From Planctomycetota bacterium (GTDB lineage Bacteria; Planctomycetota; J058): a stretch of DNA of 64,000 nt. The stretch is taken from NCBI GenBank assembly GCA_003695705.1, contig RFHU01000012.1, positions 24,083 to 88,082 of the forward strand, in the 5' to 3' direction. The position numbers and the translations under genes were made by a program. The notes under the pieces are model-generated. The model was not told the DNA's origin, ran no database searches, and saw only the letters and a program-made list of their open reading frames with translations. Shown piece after piece: positions 9,272 to 18,655 of the stretch. Position 1 is the stretch's first letter, and each line of letters begins with the position of its first letter.

Positions 9272-10570
9272 GTGAGCGCCCCCTTGGCCCTGGTCCTGGA
9301 CTACCGGCGCACGGGCAAGTACGCCTTTCACACCCTCGTCGGCTCCCTGGAAACGGACCCGGAGACGCGCGAGGTCCCCGTGGACTTCGTCCCGCGCGCA
9401 GACGACCTTGCCGAGGCGGTCGCCGCGCGGTTGCGCCGCGCGGAACGGGTTCTGGTGTGCTGGTCCTTCTACTCGGCCGACTTCCTCGCGATCGCCGCGC
9501 GGCTGGCGAGCCTGCGCGAGCGGGTGCAGGACCCCCGCGTGCTGCACCTCGCCGGTGGCGTGCACGCCAGCGCCGAACCTCGGGCCTGCCTCGAGACCGG
9601 CTTCGACCTCGTCGCCGTCGGCGAGGGGGAGGAGACGATCCGCTCCGTCGTGCGCGCCTTGCTCGCCGGGGAAGACCCGCGGGGTCTGCGCGGCGTCGCC
9701 TCCTTGGAGGAGGGGGAACTCCGCCTCGCAGGGCGAGCCCGGCCCGTGGACCTCGACGCCTTCCCGCCCTTCGCCCCCGCCCACGACCGGCTCGGCCCCA
9801 TCGAGATCACGCGCGGTTGCATCTACGCCTGCCGCTTCTGCCAGACCCCGTACATGAATCGGGCCCGCTTCCGCCATCGGTCGCCCGAGAACGTCTTCCG
9901 CTGGGTCGAGCACCTCGTCGGGCGAGGCTTCCGCGACTTCCGCTTCATCTCGCCTACCTCCCTCTCCTACGGCGCGCAGGGCCCCGAGCCTTGTCTGGAA
10001 CGCCTGGAGGCCCTCTTGGCCGGTGTGCGCGAGCGCATTGGCCCCGCGCGGCGCTTGTTCTACGGGACCTTCCCCTCCGAGCTCCGCCCCGAACACGTGA
10101 CCCCCGAGGCCTTGGCCCTCCTGCGCCGCTACGTGGACAACCGCGACATCATCCTCGGCGCGCAGTCCGGCTCCGAGGCGGTCCTGGAGCGGAGCAAGCG
10201 CGGCCACGGCGTCGACGTCATCGAGCGCGCCGTCGCCGTGTCGCTCCAGGCGGGCTTCACCCCGCACGTGGACTTCATCTTCGGCCTGCCCGGCGAAGGT
10301 CCGGCCGAGGCCGCCGCCTCCCTCGAGCTGGCGCGTTCGCTCGCGGAACGCGGAGCGCGCGTGCACGGCCACACCTTCCTCCCGCTGCCCGGAACCCCCT
10401 TTCGGGACGAGGCGCCGGGCCGGCTCTCGGCCGAAACGCGCGCTGCCCTCGAACGCCTCGCATCGCGCGGGCGCCTCTACGGGCAGTGGAAGCGGCAGGA
10501 GAGCATCGCGACGGACTTGGCCGCGCTGCGCCGGCCAGGTCCGCGACGCCTGCCGAGCACGGACTCCTGA
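9272..10570 (+). CDS. B12-binding domain/radical SAM protein (MJ_1487-like family)
   Basis: Cobalamin-type N-domain (LAGGVHASAEP.., LVAVGEGEETI) and radical SAM CxxxCxxC motif RGCIYACRFCQTP; HVDFIFGLPGE. Confidence 0.88.
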   Translation: MSAPLALVLDYRRTGKYAFHTLVGSLETDPETREVPVDFVPRADDLAEAVAARLRRAERVLVCWSFYSADFLAIAARLASLRERVQDPRVLHLAGGVHASAEPRACLETGFDLVAVGEGEETIRSVVRALLAGEDPRGLRGVASLEEGELRLAGRARPVDLDAFPPFAPAHDRLGPIEITRGCIYACRFCQTPYMNRARFRHRSPENVFRWVEHLVGRGFRDFRFISPTSLSYGAQGPEPCLERLEALLAGVRERIGPARRLFYGTFPSELRPEHVTPEALALLRRYVDNRDIILGAQSGSEAVLERSKRGHGVDVIERAVAVSLQAGFTPHVDFIFGLPGEGPAEAAASLELARSLAERGARVHGHTFLPLPGTPFRDEAPGRLSAETRAALERLASRGRLYGQWKRQESIATDLAALRRPGPRRLPSTDS

Positions 10571-10598
10571 GGGTCTGCGCGGTGGGTTGGAGAACGCC

Positions 10599-10970
10599 CT
10601 ACTCGGCGCCCTCGCGGAAGACCACGAGGACGGCGGATTGGGGAACGACGAGGTAGGTCTCGCCCTCGTAGCGCACCTCGACCGCGGCCTTCTTGAAGAA
10701 GAGCGCGAAGTCGCCGACCTCGACCTGCATGGGCAGGTAGCGCCCATCGCGACGCGGCTCCTTCCAGGGCTCGTCCTCGTCCGGGGCCTGGCTGGGAATG
10801 GGAACGCCCGGACCGCGAGCGACCACCAACCCGGAGCGGACCCCGTCGCTCTCGTGAACGCCCACGGGGAGGAAGAGCCCCGAGTGCGTGCGCCGGTCTT
10901 CGCTCGGCTTCACCAGGACGCGGTCGCCGATGACGACGATCTTCTTGCCGATGCCGCGGGGTTCGTTCAC
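10599..10970 (-). CDS. GroES/Cpn10-family co-chaperonin, divergent
   Basis: IGDRVLVKPSEDRRTHSGLFLP..GLVVARGPG..VEVGDFALFFKKAAVEVRYEGETYLVVPQSAVLVVF with an inserted segment in the middle. Confidence 0.82.
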   Translation of the reverse strand: MNEPRGIGKKIVVIGDRVLVKPSEDRRTHSGLFLPVGVHESDGVRSGLVVARGPGVPIPSQAPDEDEPWKEPRRDGRYLPMQVEVGDFALFFKKAAVEVRYEGETYLVVPQSAVLVVFREGAE

Positions 10971-10978
10971 CGAGGCGC

Positions 10979-10984
10979 AGCCTA
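10979..10984 (-). promoter_or_regulatory. TAGGCT -10-like box before groES-like gene
   Basis: 8 nt upstream of GTG (10970). Confidence 0.5.
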
Positions 10985-11105
10985 CTGCCTGCGAAGCGCC
11001 CTCGCCAGGATCCGAGACAAGAAGCTCGCCGCGCAGTCGGCGCCACCGGCCTTCGGGAGGCGCCGGTCGCGACCCGGACGCCGGTCGGAGGCCGGCCGCC
11101 CCCTC

Positions 11106-13079
11106 TCAGCGGGACCCCGCGGCCTCGCCCCCGGCCGGCGGCGTCGGCCCCTCGGCCTCCAGGGCGCGGACGGCGGCAGGGTCGGGGCCGACGCTCCCCC
11201 AGCCCTCGCGGTAGATGGCCATCAGCTCTTGCCGCGCGGCCTCCCGGTCCTGCACAAAGCGCGTTGGCTTCAGCGCCAGGCGCAGCCAGCCGACGACCTC
11301 CGGAGCGCGCTCGTGCTCTCCCCGCGCACGCACGAGTCGGGCGAGGGCGAGGGCGAGGGGAGCGCGGCGCCCGGGTTCGCACGAACGCAGGCGGCGTACG
11401 CCGAGGCGCAGCGCCCCTTCGGGATCGACCCGCGCGGGGTCCTCGCGCGCGATGCGCAGCAGACGAACCGTTGCGCGCATCGCGGAGCCGACGTCGTCAT
11501 CCTTTCCCCCCTCTCCGCGCGCGGCACGCCAGTACCATTCCACCGCCTTCCGCGAGGCGTCCGGCTCCTGCCAGGTGCCCATCTCGAGATGATCGCCCAG
11601 GCGCAAGGCCGCGGCCGCAAGGCCGGCCCCGGCGGCGCGCTCGTAGCAAGCCCGCGCCGCCTGGGCGTCGCGCTCGACCCCGGCCCCTGCCAGGAAGGCG
11701 TCGCCGAGTTCCACCCAGCAGCGCGGGTCGCCGTCGCCGCGCGCTCCGGAGGCGAACCATTGTACGGCCAGGTCGGGACGACCGAGGGCGAGGAGGCTCT
11801 GCCCGTAGATGCCCGCCGTGATGGATTTCTCGTAGTTGTCGTGCCAACCCTGCTGGAACGCCGCATCGAGGTCGGCGGGAGGGACCTCGCTGGGGGCTGG
11901 GATGCGCTCTAGGAGCGCGTCGAGTCGCTCCGCGCGCTCCGCAGGGTCGGAGGCAAGCGCGCGCGCATCGGCCGCGTTGGACAGTGCCGGGTCGCGCTCG
12001 CCGCCTCCGCTCGGTGGCCGGTCGGGCAGCGGCCGGCCGGGGGCTGGCCGTCCGAGCTCCTCGGCGCTCCGCTCCCTGGGGGCGGCGTCGCTCGGCTGCG
12101 GGGAGCCCCGCAACGACGCGGGCCTCCCCGCGGCGCTTCGCTTCGTCCAGGCCAAGAACCCGAGGCCCGCGAGGGCACAAGCCCCCGCGAGGAGGAGCCC
12201 GACGGCCACGCGGCGGGCCCGGGGTCTCGCCGCCCCCTTCCGGGCAAGCCAGTCTTCGAGTGCGTCGGCGAGCGCGTCCGCGGTGGCGTAGCGGGCCGCG
12301 GGGTCCTTCTCCAGGCAGCGGAGGATGATCCGCTCCAGCCCCGCGTCCAGGGGCGCAAGCTTCCCGGGAGGAAGCGGGGGCTCGCGGAGGACGCGATCGA
12401 GCACGGAGAGCACCCCGCCGCCGACGAAAGGCAGACGCCCGGTGGCGCAGGCGTAGAGCACGGCCCCAAGTCCGTAGACATCGCTGCGCTCGTCCGCCGC
12501 CGCTGCGGACCGTACCTGCTCGGGAGGCATCGCCGCCGGGGTCCCGAGCAGCGTGCCGGTGGCGGTCAGGGCGTCCTCTCCGCGCAGCTTGCTGAGGCCG
12601 AAGTCCGAGAGGCGAGGTCGGCCTTGCTCGTCGAAGAGCACGTTCTCGGGCTTCAGGTCGCGGTGGAGCACGCCCCGGCGGTGCATGTGCGCGAGGCCGC
12701 GGGCCAGCGCGGCGCCGATCCGCGCGGTGTCGTCGGCAGGCAAGGGACCGCCGACCAGGCGCTGGGCCAGGGATCCTCCCGCCGCGTAGTCCAAGACGAG
12801 GTAGGGGCGCCCCGCCGATACCCCCGCCGAGCGAACCCGCAGGACCGCCGGATGCGCATCGGCGCGCGCCTGCGCCTCGCCCTCGCGGCGGAACCGGGCG
12901 ACGAGTTCGAGCTCGTCCAGGCAGAGCAAGGACTTGATCGCCACCTCGGCCCCGGTCGCCGTGTGCCGCGCCCGGAAGACCTCGCCCATCCCGCCTCGGC
13001 CGAGGCGTTCGAGAAGCCGGTAGCCGTCGACGGCCGCGCCGGGCGCCCAACCGGACCCTGCCTTGCCCTCGCTCCGCAC
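11106..13079 (-). CDS. Ser/Thr protein kinase with C-terminal Sel1-like repeats
   Basis: GRGGMGEVFRA..HRDLKPEN..DFGLSK..MPPEQ; TM; Sel1-like VELGDAFLAGAGVERDAQAARACYERAAGAG. Likely GTG start at 13079, inside the longer listed ORF. Confidence 0.87.
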   Translation of the reverse strand: MRSEGKAGSGWAPGAAVDGYRLLERLGRGGMGEVFRARHTATGAEVAIKSLLCLDELELVARFRREGEAQARADAHPAVLRVRSAGVSAGRPYLVLDYAAGGSLAQRLVGGPLPADDTARIGAALARGLAHMHRRGVLHRDLKPENVLFDEQGRPRLSDFGLSKLRGEDALTATGTLLGTPAAMPPEQVRSAAAADERSDVYGLGAVLYACATGRLPFVGGGVLSVLDRVLREPPLPPGKLAPLDAGLERIILRCLEKDPAARYATADALADALEDWLARKGAARPRARRVAVGLLLAGACALAGLGFLAWTKRSAAGRPASLRGSPQPSDAAPRERSAEELGRPAPGRPLPDRPPSGGGERDPALSNAADARALASDPAERAERLDALLERIPAPSEVPPADLDAAFQQGWHDNYEKSITAGIYGQSLLALGRPDLAVQWFASGARGDGDPRCWVELGDAFLAGAGVERDAQAARACYERAAGAGLAAAALRLGDHLEMGTWQEPDASRKAVEWYWRAARGEGGKDDDVGSAMRATVRLLRIAREDPARVDPEGALRLGVRRLRSCEPGRRAPLALALARLVRARGEHERAPEVVGWLRLALKPTRFVQDREAARQELMAIYREGWGSVGPDPAAVRALEAEGPTPPAGGEAAGSR

Positions 13080-13282
13080 GGAACCAGGGTACTCCGCCCA
13101 CGCGGGGCGCGCTCGCCCCTCCCCGTTCCGGAGCAGCCGAGCGTGCTTCCTCGGCCCTGCGGCCGAACGCCTCCGTGCGCCGCGCGGGCCTCCGCCCCGG
13201 ACGAGGGGAAGGTGCACTTCGCAGCCTTTCGGGAGGCCTCGGCAAGGACCTCTTCGGCGCAGCGAGGCGAGCGGCGCGCGGC

Positions 13283-14131
13283 TCAGAAGAGGAGCAAGCC
13301 GAGCTTGCGCCGGTACTCGGTGACGAGGGGGTCGCCGTGCCCGAGCGCCGCGAAGATGGCGACCATGCCCTCCCGCACGGGTCCGCGGGCGATCTCGCGG
13401 TCCGCGCTCCCCGCCGCGTAGAGCTCCTCGAGGGCCTCTGCGTAGCGCCCCTCGCCGGCGAGGCGCAGGCCGAGGGCGACGCGGCGCTCGGGGCCTTCGC
13501 CGGCGGCGAGGGCCGCGCGCAGCTCCTCTTCGGGCGGCTGCTCCCGCCCTCGCTCGACGAGGGTCATCCGCGCCCGCAGGGCCTCGGCGGCCTCGGCCTG
13601 CTCGCTCCCGCCGGGCACACGCCCGAGGAGCTCGCGGGCCTCCTCGAAGTCGCCGCGCTCGACGAGGAGCCGGGCCAGCCCGAGCAGCGCCTCGGCGTGC
13701 TCGGGCTCTTCGGCCAGGATCGCGCGGAAGCCGGCCTCGGCCTCCGCAGGGCTCTTCGCTTCCAGCGCCTCGGCGCGGCGGTCCGCCGGCGCGGGGGCGA
13801 GATCGTCGAGGAAGCGGCGCAGCTCGGGCTCGGGCAAGGCCCCTTGGAAGGAACGCACCGGCTGGGCGTCGCGGAAGGCGACCACCGTCGGAACGCTCGT
13901 GATGCCGAACACAGCCGCCAGGTCGTTCGCGCGGTCCACGTCGACCTTGGCGAGGACCACCGCGCCCTCCCGCTCGTTTACCAGTCGCTCGAGCAGGGGC
14001 CCGAGCATCCGGCACGGCCCGCACCACGTTGCCCAGAAGTCCACGATGACGGGGACTTGCAGGGACCGCTCGACCACCTCCCGCTCGAAATTGCGCGCGT
14101 CGACGTCGACGATCCAGCCTTGTTCGGACAT
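13283..14131 (-). CDS. Thioredoxin-TPR protein, CnoX/YbbN-like
   Basis: VIVDFWATWCGPCRMLGPLLERL..VDVDRANDLAAVFGITSVPTVVAFRDAQPV followed by TPR-like helices. Confidence 0.9.
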   Translation of the reverse strand: MSEQGWIVDVDARNFEREVVERSLQVPVIVDFWATWCGPCRMLGPLLERLVNEREGAVVLAKVDVDRANDLAAVFGITSVPTVVAFRDAQPVRSFQGALPEPELRRFLDDLAPAPADRRAEALEAKSPAEAEAGFRAILAEEPEHAEALLGLARLLVERGDFEEARELLGRVPGGSEQAEAAEALRARMTLVERGREQPPEEELRAALAAGEGPERRVALGLRLAGEGRYAEALEELYAAGSADREIARGPVREGMVAIFAALGHGDPLVTEYRRKLGLLLF

Positions 14132-14310
14132 GCTGACCTCCGCCCGCGCACTCTACCCTCCTGCCGAAGGCAAGGCCGCCCCCGGCGAGACGGCGCCGCG
14201 CAGGCCCCCCTCGCCCTTCGTTGCCCAGAGCGGGCGACCGGCCGCCGTCGGACGCCGCCCGAAGGCGGCCGCCATCCCTGCGCTTCGTCGGGAGGTCCCG
14301 AGACGCCTGC

Positions 14311-14316
14311 TAGGCT
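14311..14316 (+). promoter_or_regulatory. TAGGCT -10-like box, 6 nt before GTG 14323
   Basis: Member of recurrent TAGGMT motif set. Confidence 0.5.
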
Positions 14317-14322
14317 GAGGGC

Positions 14323-17130
14323 GTGACGCCCGAGCGCCCGCGCCCTCCGCTCTTCCGCGCCGCCGGTCCTGAGGTCGGCTCCGTGGTCCTGGGCTGCCGC
14401 GTGGAAGCCGAACTCGGGCGGGGCGCCATGGGCGTCGTGCTCCGTGCCCGCGCTCCGAACGGCCAGCCCGTCGCCTTGAAGGTCGTCCTCGATGCGGACG
14501 CCCAGCCCAAACGCCGAGAGCGCTTCGTGCGCGAGGCACGCGCGCTGGCCGGCCTCGACCATCCCCACATCGTCCGGCTCCTCCGGGCAGACCTCGTCGG
14601 GCCCGCGCCCTGCATCGTCATGGAGCTGGTCGAGGGCGCCGACCTCGAGGCGGTCCTCGCCGCGGAGGACCGCTCGCGCGACGAGCTCCTGGGGCTCTTG
14701 GAGCAAGCCGCCCGCGCCGTGCACCACGCCCACGAGCGGGGCATCGTGCACCGCGACCTCAAGCCTTCGAACATCCTGGTGACCCCCGCCGGGGAGGCCA
14801 AGGTCGGCGACTTCGGGCTCGTGCGCGACCTGGACCGGCGCACGCGGCTCACCCGCACCGGCGCAATGCTCGGCACGCCGAGCTACATGTCCCCCGAACA
14901 AGTGCGCGGCGACCGCGATGTCGGTCCGCCCAGCGACGTCTTCTCCCTGGGCGTCGTCCTCTACGAAGTCCTCACCGGCCGGCGCCCCTTCACGGGAGAG
15001 TCGGCCCTGTCCCTGATCTCGAGCATCGTCCACGACCGCCCCACCCCACCGTCCTCGCTGCGGCGAGACCTCGGCCCGCGCCACGACGCCCTGTGCGCCC
15101 GAGCCCTTGCCAAGCGTCCTGCCGAGCGCCCCTCCGCGCTGGAACTGGCCGAGGGCATCGCGCGACTGCGCCGCGACGGCGGCGGGCGGCGCTGGGCTCG
15201 GCCCCTCCGCCCCGTGCTCGCGGTCGCAGGCCTGGCGGCCGTGGCCTGCGCGCTCGGGCTCGTCGCGCTGCGCTGGCCACGCACCCTCCCCAGCGCGGAG
15301 GTGCGCCGGCGCGCGCAGCGACTCGCCGAGCGCGCCGACGCGCTCCTCCGCAGCGAGGCCTCTCTCGCCGGCGCGCTCCGCGAAGCCGAAGCCCTGGCCG
15401 CGGAGGTCGAGCGCTTGCGCGCCGCCGCGGCGCCCGAAGATCGTCGCTTGCTCGTGGGCGCCAGCGAGCGCGTCCGCACGCTGACCGGCTTGGCGACCTT
15501 GAGCGCCGGCCGGCGAGCGCAGGCCCAGACCGCTGCCGAAGCGCTCGCGACCGCCGGCGCGCGCGGCGGCGAGGTCCTCGCCGCCGCCATCGCCGTCACG
15601 GCGAGCCCCGTCGAGCCCGCCGCCGCCACGGCGGGCGCGCGGACCCTGGGACGCGCGATCGCGGGCGGCTGGCGTGCCTGCGAACTGCGGGCCTGGCGCG
15701 CCCGCGCTCTCGGGGAGGCTGGACTGCGCGCCCGCCACGACGCGCGCCTGGCCCTCGCCGACCTCGAAGCCGTCGCGCGCCGGCGCCCGCTGCGCCCCGG
15801 CGAGCAGCGCCTGCGCGTGCGGGCCCTTCTCGCGCTCGGGCAGCAGGCAGCGGCCGAGGAGGCCTTGGCCGCCCTCCCCGACCCGCCGCTCGAACTGCGC
15901 TGGGCCGTGGCCCTTCGCTTCGCGGGCGCGGCGCACGCCGAGCATCCGCGCGAAGCCCTGGAGCGCCTGCGCGCCCTGCCTCCTCAGGTCGACCCCGCCC
16001 CCGAACGCGCCAAGCTGGCGCGGGCGGTCTACGCCCTGGCGCGTTCCCGCGCGGCCTCCCTCGAACGACAGGCCGAGCCGAACCCGGAGGCCTGCTTCGA
16101 CCTCGTGGACCGCTGCCGCCTGGCCCGCCTCCTCAGCCCCGCCGAACCACCGCCGCCGGACCTGATCCAGACCCTCCTCCGCGCGGCCCTGGGCAACTTC
16201 GAGCGCGGCGGGCCCGGGCGCGTGGGAGACCCCAAGCTCGGCCACGCGCTCTCGGAGCTCGTCCCCGACGATCACGCCGTGCAGCGACGCCTGGCGGGCA
16301 TGGTCGAGTTCGTTACGGATCACGAGGGGCGGCGGGCCCTCCTCGTCCCCGTGCGGCGTGCCATCGCGCTCGCGGCGGACCCCACCGAGCGCGTCGAACT
16401 GCAGACCGTGCTCTGCGTAACCCTGGCGGCCCTCAACGACCGCTTCGAGTGGGCGTACGACCCCGCGGAGTGCCGCGAACTCGTCGCCGTGGCCAGCGAA
16501 CTTCTGAGCACCCTGGCGCCGGGACCGAAGCAGGGCATCGCCTACGGCGCCCGCGCCGTCGGCCTGCGCCGCTTGGGCCGGCTCGAGGAGGCGTGGAAGG
16601 ACCTCGGGCGCGCCGTGGAGGCCTTGCCCACTCTGCCGCAGCTCCGCTACACGCGCATGCAGGTGGCCCGGGCCTTGGGCAAGACCGAGGAAGCCATCCT
16701 CGACGCCGCCTACCATCTGGACCGCCTGGCCGAAGCATCCCAGCGAACCAACCAGTGCGTCGTCTTTCTCTGGGAGCAGGTGGGACGGGAACGACCGGCC
16801 TTCGTGCGCCCCCGCCTGGAAGCCTTCCTCCGCAGCCGCCCCGAATACGCCGGCTGGTGGGTCCGCGCCGCCCTCCTCCAGCTCCTGGGCGGCGACGCCG
16901 CCGCGGCCGGGCGCAGCCTCGCGCACGCCGTGCACTGGCTGGAAGAGCCGGCCTCGCAGGCCTACGCGCGCCTGCGGCCAACCCACCTGGCCGCCTTCCG
17001 CGCCGCGCGGGACGCCGTCGCCGCACGCGGCGTCGCCGCGCTCGAGGAAGTGGCCCGGCTCGTGGAGGACCTCGAGGACCTGCGACGCCGGTCCGAAGCG
17101 AAACCTGGCACCCTGCCGCACCTTCCCTGA
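14323..17130 (+). CDS. Ser/Thr protein kinase with TM and helical/TPR C-terminal region
   Basis: GRGAMGVVLRA..VALK..HRDLKPSN..DFGLV..MSPEQV; 935 aa; GTG start. Confidence 0.9.
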   Translation: MTPERPRPPLFRAAGPEVGSVVLGCRVEAELGRGAMGVVLRARAPNGQPVALKVVLDADAQPKRRERFVREARALAGLDHPHIVRLLRADLVGPAPCIVMELVEGADLEAVLAAEDRSRDELLGLLEQAARAVHHAHERGIVHRDLKPSNILVTPAGEAKVGDFGLVRDLDRRTRLTRTGAMLGTPSYMSPEQVRGDRDVGPPSDVFSLGVVLYEVLTGRRPFTGESALSLISSIVHDRPTPPSSLRRDLGPRHDALCARALAKRPAERPSALELAEGIARLRRDGGGRRWARPLRPVLAVAGLAAVACALGLVALRWPRTLPSAEVRRRAQRLAERADALLRSEASLAGALREAEALAAEVERLRAAAAPEDRRLLVGASERVRTLTGLATLSAGRRAQAQTAAEALATAGARGGEVLAAAIAVTASPVEPAAATAGARTLGRAIAGGWRACELRAWRARALGEAGLRARHDARLALADLEAVARRRPLRPGEQRLRVRALLALGQQAAAEEALAALPDPPLELRWAVALRFAGAAHAEHPREALERLRALPPQVDPAPERAKLARAVYALARSRAASLERQAEPNPEACFDLVDRCRLARLLSPAEPPPPDLIQTLLRAALGNFERGGPGRVGDPKLGHALSELVPDDHAVQRRLAGMVEFVTDHEGRRALLVPVRRAIALAADPTERVELQTVLCVTLAALNDRFEWAYDPAECRELVAVASELLSTLAPGPKQGIAYGARAVGLRRLGRLEEAWKDLGRAVEALPTLPQLRYTRMQVARALGKTEEAILDAAYHLDRLAEASQRTNQCVVFLWEQVGRERPAFVRPRLEAFLRSRPEYAGWWVRAALLQLLGGDAAAAGRSLAHAVHWLEEPASQAYARLRPTHLAAFRAARDAVAARGVAALEEVARLVEDLEDLRRRSEAKPGTLPHLP

Positions 17131-17259
17131 CCGCAACTGCCGGCCTCCGCCGAGACCCGGCACCGACGACCGCCAACGAGAAGCCTCGGCACGCTTCCGC
17201 GGCCCGCGTTGTACCGCTCGACCCGGGCGGAGCGACGGGCAGGCGTAGAGGAGGAAGAC

Positions 17260-17301
17260 GCGCCTTCGGAGGCGCTCGACGTCGAGCGCCTCCGAGGGCG
17301 C
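17260..17301. terminator. Loop-less palindrome between convergent genes, candidate bidirectional terminator
   Basis: Perfect 28-bp palindrome cggaggcgctcgacgtcgagcgcctccg (17267-17294), extending to a 42-nt inverted repeat with one G/T mismatch; lies between stops at 17130(+) and 17347(-). Confidence 0.6.
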
Positions 17302-17346
17302 TGAGCCAGCGCACCGCCTCCCGCCGGAAGCGCGCTCCGGGGTTCC

Positions 17347-17997
17347 CTAGAACTCGCCCCCGCGGACGTAGGGGTGGCTCCAGAGCGTGACCTGGAGCAG
17401 CACCGACTTGAGCCAGGCCTGCTGCATGCGCTCGATCTCTTCCGGAGGAGCCCCCGTCCGGCCCAGGAAGGGCTTGAGGGTCGCGGTGATCGGGTAGGTC
17501 AGCAAGATCAGGTCGCGCAGCGGGATGAGCGGGCTGGCCTCGACTCCGTCGGTGGTGTTCTTCCCGCTGGAGTGGTGGCGCCTTCCGATCTCGAATTGGT
17601 AGTCCAGCCAGGCCTGGTCGTAGTTCGCCGCTGCGGTGTCACGAATCCACTGGCCGAACCGGCGCCGTACCGCGTTCAGATACCCCTCGAGGGGAGCTCC
17701 GGTGGTCGGGTCGCAGAAGTGGCGAACCAGGTGGGGCTGGCTGCCCACGAAGCCGTACCAGACGTCGAGGATCTCCTCGATGTGCGGCTCGAGGATCGGC
17801 GCGGAGGCGCGCAGCGCCTCCGCATCGTCTTCCCCGAAGGTGACGGACTTCTTCATCGTCTCGAAGTCGTCGAGGGAAATGGGAGCGCGCGCCAAGTCGG
17901 CGGCGCCGTACGTGTATCCAGGGATCGCGGTTTGGTTCGTCACGGATCTCTCCTTCTCGAGGGTGGCGGCTCGCTTGTAATATCGAGTCGCTACCAA
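17347..17997 (-). CDS. Protoglobin-family haem protein
   Basis: PGYTYGAADLARAPIS..FEEDDAEAL-type start, EEILDVWYGFVGSQPHL, YLNAVRRRFGQWI, WLDYQFEIGRRHHSSGKNTTDG, PFLGR.., LWSHPYV; N-terminus may begin internally (MTNQTAIPGYTYG). Confidence 0.88.
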   Translation of the reverse strand: MVATRYYKRAATLEKERSVTNQTAIPGYTYGAADLARAPISLDDFETMKKSVTFGEDDAEALRASAPILEPHIEEILDVWYGFVGSQPHLVRHFCDPTTGAPLEGYLNAVRRRFGQWIRDTAAANYDQAWLDYQFEIGRRHHSSGKNTTDGVEASPLIPLRDLILLTYPITATLKPFLGRTGAPPEEIERMQQAWLKSVLLQVTLWSHPYVRGGEF

Positions 17998-18023
17998 TAG
18001 AGCAACCCAGGGGAGCCTGGTCC

Positions 18024-18037
18024 AGTCGATTTCGACT
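18024..18037. promoter_or_regulatory. Candidate MarR operator palindrome
   Basis: AGTCGA-TT-TCGACT inverted repeat just upstream of the MarR GTG start, in the 55-bp divergent gap. Confidence 0.4.
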
Positions 18038-18052
18038 CGCTATCGTAAGTAC

Positions 18053-18613
18053 GTGCAAGAACTGACCCCGAGCGAGCTGCTGGAGCGTTTGGCGACCCTG
18101 AGCCGCGCCGAGCGGCGTGCCGCGGGAGCCGAGCTCGGGCTGAACGCCGCTCAACTCGACGCCCTCTCCTACCTAGAGCGCTGCAACAAGTACAGCGACA
18201 CGCCCGCCGCGCTGGCCGACTTCTTGTGCTCGTCCCGGGGAACCGTCTCGCAGACGCTCCTCGCCCTCGAGAGAAAGGGCTTCCTCACCAAGACTCCCGA
18301 CACAGCCGACCGCCGGTCCGTGCATTGCGCCCTGACTTCCAAGGGCAGGGCTGCGCTGGCCATCGCGGCCGCCCGCGACCCGGTGGCCCGTGGCTTGGAG
18401 CAACTCGAGAAGGCGGAGCAGGCCCGGCTCGCGAGTCTGCTCCTGCCCGTCCTCCGCTCGGCGCAAGAGGCCCACGGGAGGCTTACCTTTGGAGTTTGCC
18501 GGACCTGCGCCCATTTCCGCCGACGCGGTCGGCGCTACCGCTGTGGCCTCACGGGCGAACCCCTGACCGCCGCGGACAGCGAGCGAATCTGCCGCGAGCA
18601 CGAACCCTGTTGA
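18053..18613 (+). CDS. MarR-family regulator with Cys-rich C-terminal tail
   Basis: Winged-helix PAALADFLCSSRGTVSQTLLALERKGFLTKTPDTADRRSVHCALTSKG; tail CRTCAHFRRRGRRYRCGLTGEPLTAADSERICREHEPC. Confidence 0.87.
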   Translation: MQELTPSELLERLATLSRAERRAAGAELGLNAAQLDALSYLERCNKYSDTPAALADFLCSSRGTVSQTLLALERKGFLTKTPDTADRRSVHCALTSKGRAALAIAAARDPVARGLEQLEKAEQARLASLLLPVLRSAQEAHGRLTFGVCRTCAHFRRRGRRYRCGLTGEPLTAADSERICREHEPC

Positions 18614-18655
18614 GGTCGAAGGCGCTCGACACGGACGCGTGGATCGAGCGAAGCG

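Noticed and set aside
13978-17163. 1061-aa minus-strand ORF over the 14323-17130 kinase
   Set aside because: Antisense shadow of a clear kinase gene.
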